Source of the DNA: an uncultured Candidatus Melainabacteria bacterium
GTDB lineage: Bacteria; Cyanobacteriota; Vampirovibrionia; Gastranaerophilales; Gastranaerophilaceae
Length of the DNA stretch: 64,000 nucleotides
Assembly (NCBI GenBank): GCA_934718135.1
Contig: CAKUZW010000001.1
Span: 248,001-312,000 of the forward strand
Direction: 5' to 3'
Shown here: in pieces, positions 33,261 to 41,551 of the stretch
Position numbering within the stretch: the first letter of the stretch is position 1
Layout: each line of letters begins with the position of its first letter
The notes under the pieces: model-generated
What the model was told of the DNA's origin: nothing
The model's database searches: none
Seen by the model: the letters and a program-made list of their open reading frames with translations, nothing else
Translations under genes and position numbers: made by a program

Positions 33261-36200
33261 ATGAAAACTTTTTTTAAAATTACCGCATATTTAGTCTTAA
33301 CAGCAATTGTTTTGGTATATTTGGGGTTCTTGTTTGTTTTACCTGCAAAAGTCGATTTAAATACCTACAAACCACAAGTTCAACAGATGGTTAAGGAAAA
33401 CTATGGTTTAGACGTTGATTTGGGTAATTTAAAAGTTTATACAACCCCAATTCTTGAGGCCGGAGTGAAATCAGATGGGCTAAAAGTTTCCCTTCCTGAT
33501 GGTTCAACATTGTTTAGTGCTGATAGTTTTAAGGGGAAAGTTTCTCTTCCTAATTTGCTATGGAGAAATTTGAATGTTTCTTTAGTTGAAGTAAATTCTC
33601 CAAGGCTGAATGTTGAAATTGAAAATGGTGAAAAATTTAAAGCTGCAAAAGTTTATGAAGATATCATAAATGAACAGAGAAAACAAAAAAGGTTAGGGCT
33701 TCAAAAACCGGAAACAACAAATGAATCACAACTGCCAATTGATATTTCAAAAATTTCAATTACTGTTCCTAATATCAAAATAAATGATTATAAAGCAGTT
33801 ATTGATGATACAAAAAACTCTCATAAATTGACTTTAAAAGGTGAAGAATTAAAACTAGCGTACCTCAATGGTGAAACAGCAAAACTTAAAACAAATGCAG
33901 AATTTTTTAGTGATAACGACAAAAATATTACTGCAGATTTAAATATTGATACTTTTTTACCAAAATTTAAACCTCAAGAAGAAGAGGAAGATGATGAAGC
34001 TGTATTTGCTCTTCCGTTTGTAAATCCTGTTACTGAATATCAAAGATACAATTTGAAATCAAATATATCTTCAAAATTAAAAATTCGTAAAGATAAAAAA
34101 GACAAAAAAATAAAAATGAACGGATTTTTGAATATTGATGATACAACTGTAACGATGGCAGGGCTTCAATTGCCGGAATCTTATTTCAAATTGAATGCAA
34201 GAGGTTTTTCTTCTTCAATTGATACAAATATTTATGTGACAGAAAAAGAGTATATCAAATTGTTTGGGGATGTGGATTATGGAAAAAGTCCTTATGTTGA
34301 TTTGACAATGAAATCTCCAAAAGTTTATTTGAATAATGTTTTGAATATTGCAAAAGCTTATTTAGACACAATTCATATAAAAAATGATATTGCAAATATG
34401 ACCGCAAGCGGGTATTTGTTATCTAACGCACATTTGAAAACTGATTTTTCGGATATAAATTCAAGCGGAAAAATTATTGTTAGAGAAGGAAATATCACAG
34501 ATAAAAATATCGGATTGCTATTCAATGATATCAACGTAAATCTGTTCTTTGACGATAATATTTTTAAAATTGTAAATACACATACTTTAATTAATAACAA
34601 ACCTTTAAAAGTTTCAGGAAAAATTGATTCAAATTCAATTGCAAATGTGAATGTAGTGGGGGATAAAATCCCTTTACGAGGGCTTTATAGTGCATTTGCT
34701 CCTCGTGAAATTAAACAAAAATATTCTCTAAAAAACGGTTATTTATCACTTGATGCAAAAGTTACCGGAGAAATCAAGGATATTGCAGCAATTTTACGTA
34801 CAAATTTAGAGAACTTGGTTGTTGCGGATAATTCGGGCAATTTTGTCCTTTCTAATAATGATTTGCACTTGGGGGTTGCAAATTACGCCGGCGAAGTTAA
34901 AGGAAAGGTAAAAAATAAGAACTTTAATTTGTATCTCCCAAAAACTAATTCTATTATTAAAGATGACTTGCTTGTCGCTGATATCGAGGATAGCGTGATT
35001 ACCCTCAACCCTACAGTGGTTAAGGTGAATAACAATTCCAATATAAATATTGTCGGTCATATTGAAAAATATTTGTATTCTCCACAGTCAATAATTACAG
35101 CATCCGGCAAATTGAATTCTTCTGATATCTCTGTTTTGTTAGGGCAAGAAATAAAACCGTATTTGGATTTGAGAGGAAATATCCCTGTCAAAGCTGACTT
35201 CACTTCAAAAAATGATAAAATGCGTTTTATTGTTCAAGCGTTGGCTGACGGTTCAAATTATATCACTCCGGTGAAATTTGACGATTTGGTTGGCGGGCAA
35301 ACACTTGTGAATTTGTGGGTTGAAAAAAATAAAGATACCTTAAAAATAAATAAAAGCGGTTTGTTTGCAAGAAAACCAAACAAAGAATTCTCTTCAAATT
35401 TGCCATCTAATCTGTCAGGAGCAAAAGAAATCGTTGGTTTAAGAGCAATGGCTTCAAATTTGAGCCTAAATCCGTTTATAAATATTTTTAAAATTTCAAT
35501 AAATAAACAATTAAACGGCTCAATTTATGCGTTTAAGAATTCAAGATTCTCATTGTCAGGGCAACTGTTTGCATTTGGACAACCTGATTCCCCTCATATC
35601 AACGGACATTTTGTTCTAAAAAATATTATGTTGTCGGATTTGTATACCACTATTCATCAAGCTGTTGTATCTTTAGGTGATAAAGATGTAAATTTAAGCG
35701 TTAATAATATTAATGCAAATCATTCTAATTTCAGTGCGGATGTCCATTCAACTTGGGCTTTGCTTCCTCAAATGATTTTGCAAAATGTTAGAGTTTCATC
35801 ACGATTTGTTGATGTTGATAGACTTTTGAAAGTTTCAGATGCTGCAGCAAAAATTATTCCACAAAGTTCGGCTCCAAAAACCTCACAAGCCGTGAATATT
35901 CCTGTAACTATTCAAAATGGCTCATTCCGATTTGATAATATTAAATCAGGAAAAATCACGGTGAAGAATACAACAGGCAGATTGGCTTTGTTTAATAATA
36001 TATTGTATTTGAACAGATTAAATGCTTACCCGCTTGGTGGAAATGTTGCGGGAAATGTATCATTGAACCTTGCAACAACAGAGATGAAGGCTAAAGTTTT
36101 TGGTAAAAACTTTAATATTGAAAAAGTTCTTCTTGATATGCTCGATATGAAAGATACTTTGACCGGTAGAATGAATTTTACTGCGGATGTGTCTTTGAAA

Positions 36201-37016
36201 GGTTTGACAATGGAAGAACAAATGAAGTCATTGAAAGGTTTTACGAACTTTAATATAAAAAATGGACAACTTGGACCATTTGGAAAATTTGAAAACTTCT
36301 TGATGTCTGAAAACCTTAGAGAAAATGCCTTTTTCTCATCTGCTGTCGGTTCAATTATTACAAATATCGTGACAATTGATACTTCAAGGTTTAACCAATT
36401 GTATGGACATCTTACATTTAATAACGGTTTTGTGAATATTTCACCTATAAAAACTCAAGGGGATATAATGTCAATGTATATTGCAGGTAAAGCTAATCTT
36501 CTTGATAATACGGCTGATATCAAAGTTCGAGGAAAGTTGGCTTCTTCTGTGTCAGATAGCCTTGGACCTTTGGCTTATATCAATCCTGTGAATTTGGTTA
36601 AAAATACCTCTGGACTAAATATTGTTGCCGCAAAATCTTTTGCCTTGTTCTGTGAAGAAATTTCGCAAGAGGAGTTGAGTGCAATCCCTCATCTTGGCAA
36701 GGGTAAAACAGATAGAAACGCTACAAAATTTCAAATTGTTTTGAGAGGAGATACAAGAAAGCCTTTAAAAATGTTGAAATCTTTCAAATGGCTTGCTCTT
36801 AATTCTGAAATTGAAAGTGCTAAAGATTTTGTAGATACAATTCCTGAACCGGTTGAAGGAGAAGAATCTTTATCAGTTGAAGAACTTATTAAATTGAGAG
36901 AAGATCAAGCTCAATTAAAACAAAATGAAAGTCCGGTTGTTGAACCGGTTGAGGAAGAAACAATTACTCCAACGCCAAAAGTTAAGAATAAAAAATCTAA
37001 GAAAAACAAAAACTAA
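33261..37016 (+). CDS. AsmA-like envelope protein
   Basis: A 1251-residue protein of the AsmA/TamB-like superfamily. One N-terminal membrane helix (residues 5-27) is followed by the AsmA start (VDLNTYKPQVQQMVKENYGL) and long beta-rich repeats. A C-terminal AsmA_2-like region (about 880-1130) holds LNRLNAYPLGGNVAGNVSLN and FTNFNIKNGQLGPFGKFENF. It probably spans the periplasm and helps lipid transfer to, or assembly of, the outer membrane. The last 70 residues are acidic, then Lys-rich and likely disordered. Confidence 0.85.
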   Translation: MKTFFKITAYLVLTAIVLVYLGFLFVLPAKVDLNTYKPQVQQMVKENYGLDVDLGNLKVYTTPILEAGVKSDGLKVSLPDGSTLFSADSFKGKVSLPNLLWRNLNVSLVEVNSPRLNVEIENGEKFKAAKVYEDIINEQRKQKRLGLQKPETTNESQLPIDISKISITVPNIKINDYKAVIDDTKNSHKLTLKGEELKLAYLNGETAKLKTNAEFFSDNDKNITADLNIDTFLPKFKPQEEEEDDEAVFALPFVNPVTEYQRYNLKSNISSKLKIRKDKKDKKIKMNGFLNIDDTTVTMAGLQLPESYFKLNARGFSSSIDTNIYVTEKEYIKLFGDVDYGKSPYVDLTMKSPKVYLNNVLNIAKAYLDTIHIKNDIANMTASGYLLSNAHLKTDFSDINSSGKIIVREGNITDKNIGLLFNDINVNLFFDDNIFKIVNTHTLINNKPLKVSGKIDSNSIANVNVVGDKIPLRGLYSAFAPREIKQKYSLKNGYLSLDAKVTGEIKDIAAILRTNLENLVVADNSGNFVLSNNDLHLGVANYAGEVKGKVKNKNFNLYLPKTNSIIKDDLLVADIEDSVITLNPTVVKVNNNSNINIVGHIEKYLYSPQSIITASGKLNSSDISVLLGQEIKPYLDLRGNIPVKADFTSKNDKMRFIVQALADGSNYITPVKFDDLVGGQTLVNLWVEKNKDTLKINKSGLFARKPNKEFSSNLPSNLSGAKEIVGLRAMASNLSLNPFINIFKISINKQLNGSIYAFKNSRFSLSGQLFAFGQPDSPHINGHFVLKNIMLSDLYTTIHQAVVSLGDKDVNLSVNNINANHSNFSADVHSTWALLPQMILQNVRVSSRFVDVDRLLKVSDAAAKIIPQSSAPKTSQAVNIPVTIQNGSFRFDNIKSGKITVKNTTGRLALFNNILYLNRLNAYPLGGNVAGNVSLNLATTEMKAKVFGKNFNIEKVLLDMLDMKDTLTGRMNFTADVSLKGLTMEEQMKSLKGFTNFNIKNGQLGPFGKFENFLMSENLRENAFFSSAVGSIITNIVTIDTSRFNQLYGHLTFNNGFVNISPIKTQGDIMSMYIAGKANLLDNTADIKVRGKLASSVSDSLGPLAYINPVNLVKNTSGLNIVAAKSFALFCEEISQEELSAIPHLGKGKTDRNATKFQIVLRGDTRKPLKMLKSFKWLALNSEIESAKDFVDTIPEPVEGEESLSVEELIKLREDQAQLKQNESPVVEPVEEETITPTPKVKNKKSKKNKN

Positions 37017-37031
37017 TACGAAAGAAAATTT

Positions 37032-38336
37032 ATGCTAACATTTATTACAAATCCGATTATAGTTTCAGTTATATTTTTGTGCATATTGTGTTTGTGCAGG
37101 GTAAATGTCTTGTTGTCACTTATCATTGCATCTGTAATCGGAGGAGTTGTCGGGCATATTAGTCTTAGTCAGGTTATGGATATTTTTATTCATGGAATGG
37201 GTGGAAATTCCGAAACCGCATTGAGCTATATTTTGTTGGGAGCATTTGCCGCTTCAATGACTCACACCGGACTTGCTCCGATTTTAGCTAAAAAAATTGC
37301 AAATGCCATAAAATCTAATAAGTACATGTTGATTGCAATTTTGACAGGAATTGCAATTCTATCTCAAAACTTAATTCCTGTACATATTGCTTTTATTCCA
37401 ATTCTTGTTCCTCCGTTGTTGGGTTTGATGAATAAATTAAAACTTGATAGACGGGCTGTTGCGTGTGGTTTGGCATTTGGTTTGGAATCCCCGTATATTG
37501 CAATTCCGGCAGGTTTTGGTTTGATTTTTCAAGGATTGATTGCTGAAAATATGATGCAAAACGGGGTTGAAGTTGTTAAATCTCAAATTTGGAAATACAA
37601 TTGGATTTTGGCTCTTGGAATGTTTATCGGACTTTTGTTTGCGGTTTTTGTACTGTACCGAAAGCCAAGAGAATATAAAGATGTTCAAATTCAAACAAAA
37701 GATAGCGATAATTTGACGTTAAATAGAAGTCATTATATAACACTTGTTGCCGCAGTTTTGACTCTTGTTGTTCAATTGTGGACAAATTCATTGCCGTTTG
37801 GTGCTTTGGTTGGGTTATCTGTAATTTTTGGATTTAGGGCAATTGATCATGACAAAATGGACAAACTTATCAATGAAGGTGTTGGCTTGATGGGGTATGT
37901 TGCTTTTGTGATGCTTGTTGCTGCGGGGTATGCGGCTGTGATGAAAGCAACGGGCGGGATTGATACGTTGGTAAATTCAATTACTCCATTTATGACAAGT
38001 AAACTTGTTGCAGCATTTTTGATGTTGTTTGTCGGATTGTTTATAACTATGGGAATAGGAACTTCTTTTGGAACAATCCCGATTTTGGCGGTTTTGTATA
38101 TCCCGATTTGTGTAAAATTAGGATTTAGCATTCCGTCTATGATAATTGTTTTGTCTGCTGCTGCCGCATTAGGAGACGCCGGTTCTCCTGCTTCTGATAC
38201 AACTCTTGGTCCGAGTGCAGGGTTAAATGCTGACGGACAGCACAATCACATCTGGGATACTTGTGTGCCAACATTTCTTTTGTATAATATTCCGATTATC
38301 CTTGCAGCATTGATTTCAGTTGCAATATTTAAATAA
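37032..38336 (+). CDS. NhaC/YuiF-type Na+/H+ antiporter
   Basis: A 434-residue, about 11-helix transporter of the ion-transporter superfamily, close to Na+/H+ antiporter family proteins such as YuiF. Typical stretches are NLIPVHIAFIPILVPPLLG, the discontinuous-helix segment GTSFGTIPILAVLYIP, and GDAGSPASDTTLGPSAGLNA near the C-terminus. It starts 15 bases after the AsmA-like gene. The substrate could also be an amino or organic acid. Confidence 0.85.
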   Translation: MLTFITNPIIVSVIFLCILCLCRVNVLLSLIIASVIGGVVGHISLSQVMDIFIHGMGGNSETALSYILLGAFAASMTHTGLAPILAKKIANAIKSNKYMLIAILTGIAILSQNLIPVHIAFIPILVPPLLGLMNKLKLDRRAVACGLAFGLESPYIAIPAGFGLIFQGLIAENMMQNGVEVVKSQIWKYNWILALGMFIGLLFAVFVLYRKPREYKDVQIQTKDSDNLTLNRSHYITLVAAVLTLVVQLWTNSLPFGALVGLSVIFGFRAIDHDKMDKLINEGVGLMGYVAFVMLVAAGYAAVMKATGGIDTLVNSITPFMTSKLVAAFLMLFVGLFITMGIGTSFGTIPILAVLYIPICVKLGFSIPSMIIVLSAAAALGDAGSPASDTTLGPSAGLNADGQHNHIWDTCVPTFLLYNIPIILAALISVAIFK

Positions 38337-38337
38337 T

Positions 38338-38847
38338 TTAGATTTTTTGAATAATTTCTAAAACTTGTAATTTTAATGACTCATAATCAGAGTTGTTGTC
38401 GATTACGAAATCCCAATCAGTAATGTTGTCTAATCCAACTTCTGTGATATCGTTTTCACCAACCAAAGTCCCTCTTTGGGCTCTTGTTTCTCTGGTTGCT
38501 TCTACTCGAATTGCAATAGCACCGGCAGATTTGAAAACATCATATTCATGCTTAACCCTGACATCCGTGACAATAATATTTCCGTCTTGTTCAATAATTT
38601 TTTTTAGCCAATAGTCAGGATCTTGCTCACGCCCCCAATTCCCGAGTTTAATCAAATCCGGTCTGTATTGAGCTTTGTTTTTCTCAATTTCATCGAGAGT
38701 TAAGCCTTTTTCTTTACCATAGGTTAGTTTTATAATGTCGCCCATTGCACAACGTTTGAATGTTGGCATTTTTTCAAGCATAATCTTTGCAGCCGTGTCT
38801 TTGCCCGAATATTGCTTACCTGAAAATATTATAACTTTGTCAACCAT
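38338..38847 (-). CDS. P-loop nucleotide/metabolite kinase
   Basis: A 169-residue P-loop protein. Walker A is GKQYSGKDTAA, followed by IIVTDVRVKHEYDVFKSAGA and an Arg-rich lid (RVEATRETRAQRG). This pattern is shared by dephospho-CoA kinase-like, deoxynucleotide kinase-like and animal-type phosphomevalonate kinase-like proteins, and I cannot choose between them. ATG 38847 has AAGGAG 8 bases upstream; the longer frame is not supported. Confidence 0.7.
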   Translation of the reverse strand: MVDKVIIFSGKQYSGKDTAAKIMLEKMPTFKRCAMGDIIKLTYGKEKGLTLDEIEKNKAQYRPDLIKLGNWGREQDPDYWLKKIIEQDGNIIVTDVRVKHEYDVFKSAGAIAIRVEATRETRAQRGTLVGENDITEVGLDNITDWDFVIDNNSDYESLKLQVLEIIQKI

Positions 38848-38978
38848 TTCAATGCTCCTTCTGAAATCGAGTTTATAGCATAAAAAGTAAAAAAGCAATT
38901 GATGTTTGGAAGTCTATAGGTCAATAATAAAACCATTGTATTTCTAAATTTTAGGTGGTAGTATAATTGGTGAAATAA

Positions 38979-39052
38979 TCCCGGATCGTCTAGTGGCAGG
39001 ACGAAAGATTCTGGCTCTTTTAACGGTGGTTCGAATCCATCTCCGGGAGCCA
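38979..39052 (+). tRNA. tRNA-Gln (anticodon CTG)
   Basis: A full cloverleaf folds. The acceptor TCCCGGA pairs with TCCGGGA, the D-stem is GTC/GAC around AGTGGCAG, and the anticodon stem is AAAGA/TCTTT with loop TTCTGGC. The anticodon is CTG at 39011-39013. The T-arm is GGTGG-TTCGAAT-CCATC. Discriminator G and an encoded CCA (39050-39052) end it. The D-arm sequence is typical of bacterial tRNA-Gln. Confidence 0.95.
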
Positions 39053-39057
39053 AAAAA

Positions 39058-39083
39058 GGAGATGTCATTGACATCTCCTTTTT
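39058..39083 (+). terminator. Terminator of the tRNA-Gln gene
   Basis: GGAGATGTC and GACATCTCC pair around ATT, followed by five T (39079-39083), 5 bases after the tRNA CCA end. Confidence 0.88.
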
Positions 39084-39085
39084 AT

Positions 39086-39140
39086 TAAACGGATACGGCT
39101 TACGCCTTAATGCTTGAGCTCGCGTGCCCTCAGGATGATA
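39086..39140. repeat. REP-like repeat after tRNA-Gln
   Basis: TTAAACGGATACGGCTT, then CCTTAATGCTT and an AGCTCG element, then CTCAGGATGA. It nearly repeats 29294-29350 inside the prepilin 2 leader and is GC-rich compared with flanking DNA. Confidence 0.7.
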
Positions 39141-39165
39141 TATTTATAATTTTAATTCCGCAAAA

Positions 39166-39207
39166 AGTGTACACACTCCTTGAAATTTTATATTTATACA
39201 CTATAAT
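39166..39207 (+). promoter_or_regulatory. Promoter and palindrome of the iron alcohol dehydrogenase gene
   Basis: TTGAAA (39180-39185) and TATAAT (39202-39207) are separated by 16 bp. Just upstream lies AGTGT-AC-ACACT (39166-39177), a perfect 5-bp inverted repeat that could bind an activator or repressor. Confidence 0.65.
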
Positions 39208-39252
39208 TTTCGTGAAATAGTAGTGGTTATATTGAAGAAAGGAGAGTTTATT

Positions 39253-40458
39253 ATGTGGGAAAAAGACATTAATATCCACGAAGTTAAAGAAATTCGTACT
39301 AGAACAAGTGTATTTTTCGGTGTTGGAGCTATTCAAAAAATTCATGACATCGCAAAAGATATCAAGTCTAAAGGCATTGACAAGGTTATTGTTATGTCAG
39401 GTAGACATGCTTATAAATCAACAGGTGCTTGGGATGTTGTAGAAGCAGCTTTGAAAGAAAATGGTATCGGTTATATCAATTTTGACCAAGTTACTCCAAA
39501 CCCTAACACTCACCACGTGGATGATGCAACTAAAATGGCTAGAGATTTTGGTGCTAAAGCTGTTATTTCTATCGGCGGAGGTTCTCCAACTGATGCTGGT
39601 AAATCTGTTGCAATTTTGCTTGAATATCCTGATAAAGGTGCAGATGATATTTATGAATTCAGATTTACACCAACAAAAGCAGCTCCTGTTATTTCAATCA
39701 ACTTGACTCATGGTACAGGTTCAGAAACTAACAGATTTGCGGTTGTTACTAACTTAGAAAAGAACTTCAAACCTGCAATTGCTTACGATTGCATCTACCC
39801 AATGTATGCAATTGATGACCCTCAATTGATGACGAAATTATCTCCAAAACAAACAAGATATGTTTCAATTGATGCGGTTAACCACGTTGTAGAAGCTGCA
39901 ACTTCAACAGTTGCTTCTCCATATTCAATCACACTTGCAAAACAAGTTGTTGAGTTGGTTGCAAAATACTTACCAAAAGCAATCGCAAACCCTGAGGATT
40001 TAGAAGCTAGATACTTCTTGTGCTATGCAGCTATGATGGGCGGTGTAAGTTTTGATAACGGTTTGTTGCACTATACACACGCTCTTGAACACCCATTGAG
40101 TGCTGTAAAACCTGATTTATCTCATGGTTTTGGTTTAGCAATCTTGTTGCCTTCTGTTGTAAAAACTATTTACAAAGACAGAGCTGCAACTTTGGCAGAC
40201 GTTTTAGCACCAATTGTCCCTGATTTGAAAGGTGATCCTTCTGAAGCTGAAAAAGCTGCTAATGGTGTTTATGCTTGGTTGAAATCAGTTGATGTTCCTG
40301 AAAAACTTACTGACATCGGATTTAGTGAAGCTGATGTTGATAAATTGACAGATTTGGTATTCACAACTCCATCTCTTGCAGGATTGATTGATATTGCTCC
40401 AAGCGGCAATTCTAGAGAAGTTGTTCACGGTATTTACGAAGATTCTCTAAAGGCTTAA
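39253..40458 (+). CDS. Iron-containing alcohol dehydrogenase
   Basis: A 401-residue group III (Fe-ADH) dehydrogenase, NAD(P)H-linked. Visible are the cofactor loop SIGGGSPTDAGKS, LTHGTGSETNRFAVV, and metal-binding residues in HYTHALEHPLSAVKPDLSHG and later histidines. It likely reduces an aldehyde to an alcohol in fermentation. ATG 39253 has AAGGAG upstream, and codons are more biased (GCT, GTT, AAC-rich) than in neighbours, suggesting high expression. It stands alone between its own promoter and terminator. Confidence 0.92.
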   Translation: MWEKDINIHEVKEIRTRTSVFFGVGAIQKIHDIAKDIKSKGIDKVIVMSGRHAYKSTGAWDVVEAALKENGIGYINFDQVTPNPNTHHVDDATKMARDFGAKAVISIGGGSPTDAGKSVAILLEYPDKGADDIYEFRFTPTKAAPVISINLTHGTGSETNRFAVVTNLEKNFKPAIAYDCIYPMYAIDDPQLMTKLSPKQTRYVSIDAVNHVVEAATSTVASPYSITLAKQVVELVAKYLPKAIANPEDLEARYFLCYAAMMGGVSFDNGLLHYTHALEHPLSAVKPDLSHGFGLAILLPSVVKTIYKDRAATLADVLAPIVPDLKGDPSEAEKAANGVYAWLKSVDVPEKLTDIGFSEADVDKLTDLVFTTPSLAGLIDIAPSGNSREVVHGIYEDSLKA

Positions 40459-40486
40459 TTTCTTTAGATTAAGAGAATTTTAGAAA

Positions 40487-40527
40487 AAACAGACGGCGAG
40501 ATCGTTATACGACCTCGCCGTCTGTTT
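40487..40527. terminator. Bidirectional terminator between Fe-ADH and GT9 genes
   Basis: AAACAGACGGCGAG (40487-40500) pairs with CTCGCCGTCTGTTT, and the stem extends inward through TCGT/ACGA after one mismatch. A- and T-runs on the two sides allow use from both convergent genes. Confidence 0.9.
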
Positions 40528-40543
40528 TATAAAAACTTATAAA

Positions 40544-41536
40544 TTATTTCATTATTTCTGAAACGATTTGAGAAGCTGTGATTTTCAAACAACTTAATTT
40601 TTCACACGTTGTTTGGCGTCTTGCCCACAGGCATGGTTTCAATTCGCATTTGTCATTTGCTTTTATTGCTACAACCTCGTCACTTTGCGGGATTAGAGCC
40701 TTATCATCTGTTGGTCCGAAAATTACATAAGTTTTAGTATGAAGTGCAACAGCCACATGCAATGGAGCAGAATCTGAACACAAAAACTTATCCGCTGATG
40801 ATATGAGTTCTGCTAAATCTTTCAAACTCTTTGTTGTTCCATACAAGTTTTCGAAATTTTGAGTTCTGACATTGTTTAAAATAGTTTCAATACACTCTTT
40901 GTCGTCAGGTCCGCCAACAAGCATAACCTTTTTACCTTCCGCAACTAAAAGGTCAATAACTTTTGCCCAAGTTTCAGCAGGAATTGTTTTGATGCAACCC
41001 TTTTGAACACTCAATTTGCTCACTCCTGGGTGAATTAGAACAGAATTTGCAATTTTGTCTCGTCTTTCAATATTTATCTCCGGAAGTTCTGTATTAAAAT
41101 CTGTAATTTCTCTAATCAAATCGTGGTACATTTTGCAAGCGTATTGATTTTTGTTTAACTTCATCGGATGAGTTAAAAGAATATGGCTTAATTTCCCTGT
41201 ATCGTACCCGCAACGCTCTTTGATACCGGTCAAAAACAAAAGAATACTTATCAATTTATTTCCGCCTGATGAGACTACAAGGTCAAATTTGCCTTGACGA
41301 GCTTTTGACAAAAGTTTGAGCATTTCAAGATATTTATTTTTGCCTTTAACATCAATCAAAAATAAATCATCTATAACATCTGTCAAATCTTTTACGCTTT
41401 TGCTTCTTGGTTCCAGTGCCAAAGTTATTTCAGAATTTGGGAATTCTTTTTTCAACGAAATTAGCGTTGGAAGGAAGAATATTTCATCCCCGATTCCACC
41501 AAAATTTATTGCAAGTATTCTTTTTTTCTTATCCAT
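40544..41536 (-). CDS. Glycosyltransferase family 9 (heptosyltransferase-like)
   Basis: A 330-residue GT-B enzyme of family GT9. The start RILAINFGGIGDEIFFLPTL, the mid segment VMLVGGPDDKECIETI, and the acceptor-site loop FLCSDSAPLHVAVALHTKTY with FGPTD are typical. It should add heptose or a related sugar to the lipopolysaccharide core on the cytoplasmic face. A possible [Fe-S]-like cysteine group near the C-terminus is unusual: CELKPCLWARRQTTCEKLSC. pcrA lies 15 bases upstream on the same strand. Confidence 0.87.
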   Translation of the reverse strand: MDKKKRILAINFGGIGDEIFFLPTLISLKKEFPNSEITLALEPRSKSVKDLTDVIDDLFLIDVKGKNKYLEMLKLLSKARQGKFDLVVSSGGNKLISILLFLTGIKERCGYDTGKLSHILLTHPMKLNKNQYACKMYHDLIREITDFNTELPEINIERRDKIANSVLIHPGVSKLSVQKGCIKTIPAETWAKVIDLLVAEGKKVMLVGGPDDKECIETILNNVRTQNFENLYGTTKSLKDLAELISSADKFLCSDSAPLHVAVALHTKTYVIFGPTDDKALIPQSDEVVAIKANDKCELKPCLWARRQTTCEKLSCLKITASQIVSEIMK

Positions 41537-41551
41537 AATTTGCTATCCTTT

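Noticed and set aside
37847..38245. Long minus-strand frame inside the antiporter gene
   Set aside because: It is a reverse shadow of a membrane protein: low complexity, no ribosome-binding site, and the plus-strand protein is clearly real.
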